This document shows, piece after piece, positions 57,100 through 64,000 of a stretch of DNA of 64,000 bases. The notes below the pieces were generated by a model. The model did not search any database. It saw nothing but the letters and a program-made list of their open reading frames with translations, and was not told the DNA's origin. The stretch is from RBG-13-43-22 sp040755035 (GTDB lineage Bacteria > Desulfobacterota > RBG-13-43-22): positions 1 through 64,000 of the forward strand of contig JBFMBU010000082.1 of the NCBI GenBank assembly GCA_040755035.1. Reading direction: 5' to 3'. Each line of letters starts with the position of its first letter. The stretch's first letter is position 1. Both the position numbers and the translations under genes were made by a program.

Positions 57100-57998
57100 T
57101 TGTTTTCCTCTCTAATTCCTGCAGCAAATGAAAGGTTTTTACTTTCAATACATTTTGAAGATTTAGTCGAAACAAGGTTATTTGTTCGAATATACAACTC
57201 GTAAATCAACTCCCAAAATCTGTTTTTTACATCCTTTGATTCTATTTGTAGGCCGCATTGCTCTGCCTCTTCTCGGTAAATCGGTCTGCCATGTGTTTTG
57301 GTTCGCTCTGGTGTTAAAAATATTTTAATTTTATTTATTATTTCATCATTTGAAAATCCATTCATCATACCGGAGGCGAGTGTTCTTATTGCAATATCTT
57401 CTGCCAAGGATTGGGCTGCCCTAAATTCCTTAATTTCCCTTTCATCATAATTTGCCAATTGCTGCAAATAAGGCTGCAAATTCCCCTTCTCGTTTACGGC
57501 TCTTAAAAATAAGTCGTCATAGCTCTCGATAACGTTATAAACTGAAAATCTTTTAACGGTATTACCTTCGGGGATTGTGAGTTGGGGATCAATTGGGCCT
57601 AATTCTGATGTTGGCCCCATAATAATCTTGCTTGCCCCAAAACATATCATTGTTGCTGCAGATTTTGCCTTTCCTGGTACAATTGCCCAATATTCGTCAG
57701 TTCCACTATAGCTCCTGCAGACATTAACTATCCTTTCAGCAGCAAGGCCATCACCACCGGGTGAATTAATAAATAACGCCAATCCCTTTGTCAGGTCTAG
57801 TTTTTGTAAAACCCCTTCTAACATATCAGCATCGGCATCTTCGATCATAACAGGGAACCTAAAACTTGTAAAAAAAGAAACCACAGGCCTTTTGAGTTCT
57901 TTTTCCAACTGATCAAAAATTATTTGGCGCGTTTCATGCCCTTGGTGTTGTTCCGTTAAAACTCTCTGAATGACCGGATATGGATTTTCTTTTTTCAT
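57096..57998 (-). CDS. SDH family Clp-fold serine proteinase
   Basis: A 300-residue crotonase-like fold protein of the SDH/SppA-like family. ALFINSPGGDGLAAERIVNV carries the SPGG oxyanion loop (79-82), the nucleophile is Ser113 in AKSAATMICFGASKIIM, and GPTSELGPIDPQL with a buried Asp follows. There is no signal peptide, so it acts in the cytosol. Stand-alone members lie in defence-like islands. It is coupled to a 59-residue gene and flanked by direct-repeat remnants of a restriction gene, suggesting a mobile cassette. Confidence 0.8.
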   Translation of the reverse strand: MKKENPYPVIQRVLTEQHQGHETRQIIFDQLEKELKRPVVSFFTSFRFPVMIEDADADMLEGVLQKLDLTKGLALFINSPGGDGLAAERIVNVCRSYSGTDEYWAIVPGKAKSAATMICFGASKIIMGPTSELGPIDPQLTIPEGNTVKRFSVYNVIESYDDLFLRAVNEKGNLQPYLQQLANYDEREIKEFRAAQSLAEDIAIRTLASGMMNGFSNDEIINKIKIFLTPERTKTHGRPIYREEAEQCGLQIESKDVKNRFWELIYELYIRTNNLVSTKSSKCIESKNLSFAAGIREENK

Positions 57999-58059
57999 AC
58001 AATTTTCCTTTTCGAAATATTATAGCATAAAATTAATAGGAATTTATTATTATTTTAAT

Positions 58060-58269
58060 TTAATTTCCTTCCTGTTTATTATTACCATAAGTTTCAACTA
58101 GTTCTATCTCCTCCGGTGTTAGGTTGTAGAGGCCATAGACGAGGTGGTTAATTTCGGTTTCGAGTTGGGGGACAGAGGGGCTGTCGGGATCGGCCAGGAT
58201 GGTCTGGACGAGTTTGATGATTGGGGCTTTTTCACTGGCAGCAGCAAATGAGATAATCATCATTCCCAT
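58060..58269 (-). pseudogene. 3' remnant of a TaqI/Eco57I-type gene, copy B
   Basis: It encodes MIISFAAASEKAPIIKLVQT, ILADPDSPSVPQLETEINHL and VYGLYNLTPEEIELVETY, the same C-terminal helix as copy A. The coding similarity starts abruptly at ASEKAPI; upstream the sequence is unrelated. The two copies are about 1.5 kb apart and flank the SDH protease pair. Confidence 0.65.
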
Positions 58270-58317
58270 CTATTCCACTTCGGATCAGACAAACCCAAAC
58301 TAATCAATTTTAGCTGA

Positions 58318-60921
58318 TTATTTTGATATTGTTTTTTGTATCAAAGCCCAATCAGTCCCTTTAGCCATAACGAACAAACATCTTCCCCCGCTTCTTTCAG
58401 CCCAAAGCTCCCCTACAACCCTTTTTTCTTTTGAATCATCATTGCTCCAGAGATGTTCTCCTTTAAATTCCACCACCAATATCCTATCATCCTGTAATTT
58501 GGCGATGAAATCGGGATAGAATCGGTCAGTAGAGGTTTGAAGCCAAAAGGATGTATCTCTGCGACGTTCTAAATTCCGAACCCAATATTTTATTTGAGGC
58601 TGGCTGTCTAAGAATATGGCACAGTCCAATTCTTCCCCTTCGGATTTTAATTCTCCAATTGTTTTAAAAAAATGCTTTCGGAATTTGAATAAGCCTTCAT
58701 AATACCAATTGGGGGCATACTTTTCTTCGATAAAACTAAAACAGAGTTCCGAATTAACTTCAATCTTAAATGAATCCGGACCGAATAAGCATTGTTGGTA
58801 AGCCTTAAGGTTCTGAGAACGGCGGTGGTTTTGAATTTTTGACTCAAAGGCATTCTTTAACCGAAATTTTTCCCTGGCTAACCGCTCAATGGTTAGATCT
58901 CGGTGCTCGATTAGTCCACTGATCCCCTTATGGATGAAAAGACCGGTCTGGGTTTGGGGAATATCCGGGTGGGGTATCTGACGGTCGATCCAATTTGCCA
59001 ATGAGGCCACCGTCCAGCCCGGTTCCGAAGAAAGCCAGTCAAGTTGCTCATGGATTTTATCGATAAAATGGACTTCAATCTTTCCTTGATCATCAACATC
59101 CAATTCCCCTGTGGACCCTGCAATCCTTTTTGAGGGAAATTCTCCTTCACTTAAAAAAGCGTCACATTCAGATAGATTCCAATGAAAGTCCAAGAAGTGG
59201 CTTTCTTCAAACACCTCCAATTGATCCTCACTTCGGATCCCCATTAAGGGAATGATAAACTCATCTTTCTTTCCTTGAGACGGCACTGACCCGTCGCCCC
59301 CCCTTGGTAATCTATCAAAAAGTTGCTTAATCGCGGTCTGATCCTCAAGACTACTCAAAGAATTTAGAACACTCTGCCTTTCGGCGGCATTAAGATCTCC
59401 GGTTAAGGTCAATTTTCCGGTGCTTTGCTCATAAGATACTACTTGCTGAATTAAAGGAGACAGTTTTGATAAATCAGGGGGTTGGGAAATCCTTTCGAAT
59501 AATGGCCCCGGATGGGTCACCCACCTGATTTGTTCATTGGGTATCACAAAATCATTGGCTTCTATTCTTTGGAAACCGTTCTCAATGAGGGCATCCTTTA
59601 AGGCGTTGGCGGCTTCAATAAATTTAGGAGAGGCGACAAAGGCATAGGCACAATTTAATTCAGGGTGATTTTTCTTTTTTGCTCCCGGTAAACGGAGGAC
59701 CCGGCCTAAAATTTGTTCTACCGCGCGGGAAGAACTGATTTCAGCTACGGAGCATAAGATGTAGGCAAAAGAACAATCCCAACCTTCCTTGAGGGCATAC
59801 ACCGTGATAATAAAACGAATGGGACAGGCAGGGTCAAATAAGTCAACATCATCAATCTGCCGGGTTTGACCGGTGGCTACGGCAATTTGCTCTTCTGGAA
59901 TTTTAAAGTCTTCAATCAAACCCTTTCGGAGCGCTTCTACTGATAATGTTTGCTTTTCTTTGCTCTTAGGTTGAGCTTGTAACAGCACCAGAGGGCGGAG
60001 ATATTCTCCCGTCAATTTTTCTTCTCTTTTTCCCATCTCCTCCAAGCTGCGCTGCATCTGGAGGGCTTCGGTAATAACCTCCTGCCAGTCCACATTGGTC
60101 GCCAACCTGATTGGAAGCTTTATCATTTCCTGGGTCTTTAGCTCGGCGGCCGACACATGACACAAGACGTTACTGGCAAATAGTTCTTGGTCCGGTTTAT
60201 GAATCATTTCAGGGGTGGCCGTAAACTCAATAATACAGGAAGGATTAAAACGGGCCAGTGTGTCGAAGGATAGTGGCGTTCGGGCATTATGGGCCTCATC
60301 CATAATAACAATGGGTCTCCATAGTCTTAAAACATTGGAAAGGGAATGCTGGAAAGTACTATCCTCTTCCCTGTCAAGACCTTCCTTAACTTTTTCGGAC
60401 AAACCGGAAAAATGATGGGAAAGGGCACTGGAGGATTCATAAACCTTTCTGCCTTCTGTGTCCTCAACACGGAGGGCGGCTAAGGTTGAAACAATGATTG
60501 ATGTCTCGCCCTCCAAGGTGCTTCTTTGGACATATAAGGCCTCGCTGATATCCATGACCCTGACCAATCCTTCAAATTGAGCATCAAGCACTTGGCGGTA
60601 GGGATGTTCACGATTCCGTAAGGCAGCCAAGGTTTGGTCTTTAATAGCGTTTGAAGGGACCAGCCAGAGGCAAACGGCCCGTTCCGTTTGTAAAAAAGAT
60701 CGTGCAGCAATCCCTAAAGTATGGCAGGCCATTAAGGTCTTTCCGCCGCCGGTAGGGACCCGAAGGCAAACATAAGGCAATTCAGGAAGTCGAGGAACAG
60801 ACCGGTAAGGTCTTTCAGTTTGAAGCAGGAAGGCCCTTTTTGCACCCTCCAGGGTTGCCAGGCCCAAATAGGTCGTTAATTCCTCAAGACTTCGTCTCTG
60901 GTATTCTCGAAGTGGAAGCAT
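58318..60921 (-). CDS. res: Type III restriction endonuclease Res subunit
   Basis: An 867-residue SF2 helicase-nuclease. Walker A is VPTGGGKTLMACHTLG, motif II is VIMDEAHNARTPLSF, motif III FTATPEM, and motif VI is SSSRAVEQILGRVLRLPG. The C-terminal PD-(D/E)xK nuclease is FYPDFIAKLQDDRILVVEFK. It should translocate on DNA and cut near unmethylated sites with the Mod subunit. The start ATG 60921 lies 2 bp after the mod stop; a TTG at 60927 would overlap mod. The gene appears intact. Confidence 0.9.
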   Translation of the reverse strand: MLPLREYQRRSLEELTTYLGLATLEGAKRAFLLQTERPYRSVPRLPELPYVCLRVPTGGGKTLMACHTLGIAARSFLQTERAVCLWLVPSNAIKDQTLAALRNREHPYRQVLDAQFEGLVRVMDISEALYVQRSTLEGETSIIVSTLAALRVEDTEGRKVYESSSALSHHFSGLSEKVKEGLDREEDSTFQHSLSNVLRLWRPIVIMDEAHNARTPLSFDTLARFNPSCIIEFTATPEMIHKPDQELFASNVLCHVSAAELKTQEMIKLPIRLATNVDWQEVITEALQMQRSLEEMGKREEKLTGEYLRPLVLLQAQPKSKEKQTLSVEALRKGLIEDFKIPEEQIAVATGQTRQIDDVDLFDPACPIRFIITVYALKEGWDCSFAYILCSVAEISSSRAVEQILGRVLRLPGAKKKNHPELNCAYAFVASPKFIEAANALKDALIENGFQRIEANDFVIPNEQIRWVTHPGPLFERISQPPDLSKLSPLIQQVVSYEQSTGKLTLTGDLNAAERQSVLNSLSSLEDQTAIKQLFDRLPRGGDGSVPSQGKKDEFIIPLMGIRSEDQLEVFEESHFLDFHWNLSECDAFLSEGEFPSKRIAGSTGELDVDDQGKIEVHFIDKIHEQLDWLSSEPGWTVASLANWIDRQIPHPDIPQTQTGLFIHKGISGLIEHRDLTIERLAREKFRLKNAFESKIQNHRRSQNLKAYQQCLFGPDSFKIEVNSELCFSFIEEKYAPNWYYEGLFKFRKHFFKTIGELKSEGEELDCAIFLDSQPQIKYWVRNLERRRDTSFWLQTSTDRFYPDFIAKLQDDRILVVEFKGEHLWSNDDSKEKRVVGELWAERSGGRCLFVMAKGTDWALIQKTISK

Positions 60922-60923
60922 GT

Positions 60924-62522
60924 TCAACTGACCTTGATATCATATGGGATTTGTTTGAAGGTGATTCCTTCTTTCCTGAGCCGGGTCTCCCCGATCCGAC
61001 AACCCTCCCCATAAACAACTTTTGGCCCATCATGCCCGGGTAGGGCTTGAAGGACTTCAAGGGTCAATATATTACCGCCATTAGGCCGTTTGTCCCCCAG
61101 CACTCCATTAAACAAAAGAAAAATGGCCTGACCATTATGGATTCCTAAAAAAGGGGATTTCCCCTTTACCGTTTTAGGAATCGGCGAACCTGTCTCAGAA
61201 AAGAATACATGAGCTGATAGATCGGCAAAAGTAACCGTTGGGCGAATATTTCCGGCCTCATCAAAAAGCGGCTCCCCAAGCCTGCAATAGCGAAATCCTC
61301 CATCAAGTCCCGTGGTGTTCCCATAGCCGTTAACAGCCCTTGTTAGTCTTTGTGCCGTTACCTTGCGGCAGATGTTTTCATCCATCTCGACCAGGATAAA
61401 GCGCCGGTTTCCCCCATCCTCTTTGTTCAGGCCAAGGACAGCATGTCCGGTAGAACCACTGCCGGCAAAGGAATCAAGAACCAGAGAATCTTTGTCTGTC
61501 CCTATTTCTAAAATACGTTTGATCAATCGGGTTGGTTTTGGGGTAATAAAAACGGAGGCCGAATCCTCAAAGTCACAAATAGCTACGAGTTCTTTTTTTG
61601 CATCCTGTGTATGGCCAACATCCTGGTAGCCCCATAGGGTTTGCGGAACGACACCTTGCTTAACTTCGGATAAAAATCTTTTCAACTGCGGAATGGAATC
61701 CCCTTTTTTCCCCCACCAAATTCTCTTATCTGCATCAAGTTCAAGGAATTTTTCCTTTGCGTATCGCCAGTATGCCCCCTTTGGTGGCCCCTCGATCACG
61801 CGTCCAGAAGGGCAGGTAATTGAATAGGTGCCTCTGCTGTAAGGGTTCCTTGCATCTAATCCGCTCGGTTTCCAAAGACCTCGGGGATCATTGTCTGGGT
61901 TTTTATATGCCTTGTCTTGCTTTATGGTTCGAGAGATAAGATTCGGGCGCCAGACATCCGCCGACTTCGCATAGACAATGATATAATCATGATCTTCTGA
62001 AAAATGTTTTGCCGAATTTTTTGGAGAATAGACTTTTTGCCATATTACGGCTGCAATAAAGTTTCGCGGTCCAAAAACCTCATCCATCAGCATCCGAAGA
62101 GAGGACACTTCATTGTCATCAATACTGATAAAGATTGCCCCGTCCTCTGACAAGAATTCCCTTAAGAGCGAAAGACGTGGATACATCATGCACAACCATT
62201 TGTCGTGCCGGGAAAGATCCTCTGCCTCAGACCCTACCACCTTGCCCAGCCAACGCCTCATTTCAGGGCTATTGACGGCATCATTGTAAACCCAATTTTC
62301 ATTGCCGGTATTATAGGGGGGATCGATATAGATACACTTGACCTTTCCGGCATAGAAGGGGAGCAAAGCCTTGAGGGCCAAAAGGTTATCACCCTGAACC
62401 AACAGATTCCCGCTGTCCAGGTCTCCAAGAGAAAGATTTTCTTCGTTATGTAAAAGATGATAGGGGACCTGACGGTGGTGATTCAAAACCGCCTTTTTCC
62501 CGATCCATTCAAGTGTTGGCAT
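60924..62522 (-). CDS. mod: Type III DNA methyltransferase Mod subunit
   Basis: A 532-residue beta-class N6-adenine methyltransferase: motif IV DPPYNTGNENWVYNDAVN comes before the SAM-binding motif I VLDSFAGSGSTGHAVLGLN, with a central target-recognition stretch between them. The TRD is followed by a C-terminal tail. ATG 62522 starts MPTLEWIGKKAVLNHHRQVP; an in-frame start at 62615 would add a tail without homology. It pairs with the res gene directly downstream, making a two-gene type III system. Confidence 0.9.
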   Translation of the reverse strand: MPTLEWIGKKAVLNHHRQVPYHLLHNEENLSLGDLDSGNLLVQGDNLLALKALLPFYAGKVKCIYIDPPYNTGNENWVYNDAVNSPEMRRWLGKVVGSEAEDLSRHDKWLCMMYPRLSLLREFLSEDGAIFISIDDNEVSSLRMLMDEVFGPRNFIAAVIWQKVYSPKNSAKHFSEDHDYIIVYAKSADVWRPNLISRTIKQDKAYKNPDNDPRGLWKPSGLDARNPYSRGTYSITCPSGRVIEGPPKGAYWRYAKEKFLELDADKRIWWGKKGDSIPQLKRFLSEVKQGVVPQTLWGYQDVGHTQDAKKELVAICDFEDSASVFITPKPTRLIKRILEIGTDKDSLVLDSFAGSGSTGHAVLGLNKEDGGNRRFILVEMDENICRKVTAQRLTRAVNGYGNTTGLDGGFRYCRLGEPLFDEAGNIRPTVTFADLSAHVFFSETGSPIPKTVKGKSPFLGIHNGQAIFLLFNGVLGDKRPNGGNILTLEVLQALPGHDGPKVVYGEGCRIGETRLRKEGITFKQIPYDIKVS

Positions 62523-62620
62523 TTTATGCCCTTTTATTAAAAATAAATAATCTGAATCGAAATATATTTCATTTATCTTATTGATCGCGGTTTTGAAATA
62601 TCTCCCCGAGATCAATTTGA

Positions 62621-63322
62621 TTACTTATGCAGGGCGTCGCCATATTCCAGAAAAAAATTCTCTATCTGCTTCAAACGCCCTCCTTTGTCTGGTATCCCTT
62701 TTAAGATGAAGGACAGGTAAATCCGCCAGGCCGAATCCGGCAATTCCATATTGGATTCGGTCCATCCGAATATCCAATGGGCAGGGATAATCTTGACAAA
62801 ACCGGGCCAGTAATGTTGAAAAGCCTTTTCTTCTTCGCACAATAACAAATGATATCCGTAATCCTCGAGGATGTATTCAAGCCTTGACGGTCTTGGTTCT
62901 TCATCATCATCGAAGCCAGCCAAGAAATCCTGGTGGGGATCATCATAAACCAAGCCCTTAAGATTTTCGATATCAGGATTTTCTTCGAAGTCTTCCGGAA
63001 AATCATAGGCGGGGTGTAACCCATGTGAGTTTTCATAAAACCCGGCATCCCAACCAAGAGAAATTCCGGAATAATCTTTGCTGGTAAGAATGTAATCCCT
63101 GACCTTCTGCTGATTTTCCGTGAGGTCGATTTCACAATTATAAAGATAAGCATGGAGCCACTCTTCATAAGGGATTTCCTTATTGAAGTTTCCCTGGTCG
63201 TCTTTCGGATAATCGTTAAGACGGTAATCTTTCAGGATCAGCATATCCCTGTAAACCACTTCATCCGGATAAGGGACAACCCATCCGTTATTAAGCACTT
63301 TTTGGATACGAAAAGATTCCAT
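62621..63322 (-). CDS. Acidic hypothetical protein upstream of the type III system
   Basis: A 233-residue protein with a marked excess of Asp/Glu over Lys/Arg. Landmarks are VVPYPDEVVYRDMLILKDYR, FPEDFEENPDIENLKGLVYD, DPHQDFLAGFDDDEEPRPSR and AHWIFGWTESNMELPDSAWR. There is no signal or membrane segment. I do not recognise a family. Its position just before mod on the same strand suggests co-expression; the acidic surface is compatible with a DNA-mimic or inhibitor but equally with any acidic protein. Confidence 0.55.
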   Translation of the reverse strand: MESFRIQKVLNNGWVVPYPDEVVYRDMLILKDYRLNDYPKDDQGNFNKEIPYEEWLHAYLYNCEIDLTENQQKVRDYILTSKDYSGISLGWDAGFYENSHGLHPAYDFPEDFEENPDIENLKGLVYDDPHQDFLAGFDDDEEPRPSRLEYILEDYGYHLLLCEEEKAFQHYWPGFVKIIPAHWIFGWTESNMELPDSAWRIYLSFILKGIPDKGGRLKQIENFFLEYGDALHK

Positions 63323-63629
63323 GGGGTTTTCCTATTATAATCTCCCTGGGAGTAATAAATACATTTGCTTAATAATCAAAATGAAAGATTCCGTGAGATT
63401 GAAGTTTTTCTCATTGGTGATGAAGGTTAGGTCGGTGGTCATTTTTCCTAAAAGGAAAGATATTAAATAAGAGGAATTATAGCAACCCTTGAAAATTAAT
63501 CAATTATTTCTTTTATTAAGAATCGCAAGATAAACAAAATTAAATGACCTGGGGTTTAAAAGAGAAAAAAGTGCAATAGACCGTCGAACTCTTTAGGGGA
63601 ATTTTTTTGTCACATGAAAAACGGTTTTT
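63323..63629. other. Right edge of the island, intergenic
   Basis: A 307-bp AT-rich spacer without a gene. No direct repeat matching the left edge (53276-53510), no tRNA and no integrase are seen, so the boundary mechanism is not defined. Confidence 0.4.
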
Positions 63630-64000
63630 TCATACCTTTTTTTTCTTCCAGCGCCCCTTTTGGAAGTAAACAATATAGGCCGCCGCTCCGAAGACCAGGC
63701 TTAACACCAGGGCCCAGCGGATACCATAAACCCCCAGACCGGTCAGGCGCGGGAGCAGAAAAGCAGACGGTAAAAGAATCAGCCAGGTGCTGAGGATACT
63801 GATGAACATAGGGGGGAGGGTATCGCCACTGCCGGAAATGGCATTCTGCAGGCAGAGGATAAATCCCTGCACCAAATAGCCGGTGGCGGCGATGCGGAGA
63901 AAAGTACTCCCGATTTGAATCAGTTCAGGTTCGATGGTAAACAGGCGCATCAGGGAGGGAGCCAGGAGCAGAACGGCAGCGGCGCAGAGGACCATAAAGC
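63630..64000 (-). CDS. MATE family efflux transporter, C-terminal part (runs off the window)
   Basis: Four hydrophobic segments with IGSTFLRIAATGYLVQGFIL, CLQNAISGSGDTLPPMFISI and PSAFLLPRLTGLGVYGIRWA are the C-terminal half of a MATE (DinF/NorM-like) Na+ or H+ driven exporter. The gene continues beyond base 64000, and the Lys-rich ending is normal. Its DNA is GC-richer than the island it borders. Confidence 0.85.
   Translation of the reverse strand, partial: FMVLCAAAVLLLAPSLMRLFTIEPELIQIGSTFLRIAATGYLVQGFILCLQNAISGSGDTLPPMFISILSTWLILLPSAFLLPRLTGLGVYGIRWALVLSLVFGAAAYIVYFQKGRWKKKKV

Noticed and set aside
1..64000. CRISPR arrays, tRNA or rRNA genes, integrases
   Set aside because: No regularly spaced direct repeats with unique spacers, no cloverleaf with a TTC-containing T-arm, and no integrase motifs were seen; negative by reading only.

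Overview
The window looks like a piece of a mid-GC, anaerobic, Gram-negative chromosome, most likely an uncultured member of the Desulfobacterota (former Deltaproteobacteria). The basis is the gene order thrS-infC-rpmI-rplT-pheS-pheT-merR, a tripartite tricarboxylate transporter set, 2-hydroxyacyl-CoA dehydratase and LUD-domain genes, FdhD and a MobA-like protein next to a sigma-54 activator, HD-GYP signalling and many REP-like intergenic repeats. This is inference from gene content; no rRNA or tRNA gene is present to confirm it.

Layout. 0-12.6 kb is an accessory, scarred stretch: a headless MqsA-type antitoxin, a nucleotidyltransferase, a MazG-like protein, an orphan toxin/immunity-like pair, a TetR/ABC1-kinase pair, a truncated hisD, AraC and VOC genes, brnT-brnA, a hicB-like gene broken by a TGA, and a deleted methyltransferase fused in frame to a secreted esterase. 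12.6-25.4 kb is a core block: ligA, acyP, the thrS-infC-rpmI-rplT-pheS-pheT translation cluster, a MerR regulator, uvrC and a LysM-RlpA-like protein. infC appears to start at a rare ATA codon, and both spacers flanking infC contain repeats. 25.5-32.3 kb holds tctA-tctB-tctC, a Tim44-domain membrane protein, a Spy/CpxP-like protein and a double-receiver HD-GYP regulator. 32.5-37.3 kb is a four-gene glycosyltransferase cluster. 37.4-39.7 kb is a MaoC/HadA-like dehydratase pair with an OFA-type MFS transporter. 40.0-40.75 kb is non-coding and holds the most striking unexplained object: a roughly 310-nt folded element closed by a stem of more than 30 bp that ends in a T-run. 40.8-44.2 kb holds a divergent polysaccharide deacetylase, a LUD protein, and an acyl-CoA dehydratase activase with its three-cysteine partner. 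44.7-47.8 kb encodes a stand-alone HisKA phosphoacceptor domain, a sigma-54 activator, a MobA-like protein and FdhD in one coupled operon. 48-53.3 kb has a secreted beta-helix protein, a cysteine-desulfurase-like enzyme, an MFS transporter and plsY.

53.3-63.4 kb is an AT-richer defence-like island between plsY and a MATE transporter: an apparently complete type III restriction-modification pair with an acidic upstream protein, a Clp-fold SDH serine protease translationally coupled to a 59-residue protein, a tight three-gene operon headed by a TIGR04255-like protein, and several headless remnants (AlbA/Schlafen-type ATPases and a duplicated 3' end of a TaqI/Eco57I-type enzyme).

Repeat families are a major feature. 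Six copies of a ~62-bp palindromic REP-like element bounded by AACCCGGACC/GGTCCGGGTT occur in intergenic DNA in both orientations. There are also one MITE-like fold-back element, one 133-bp inverted-end element, and several strong unexplained hairpin clusters.
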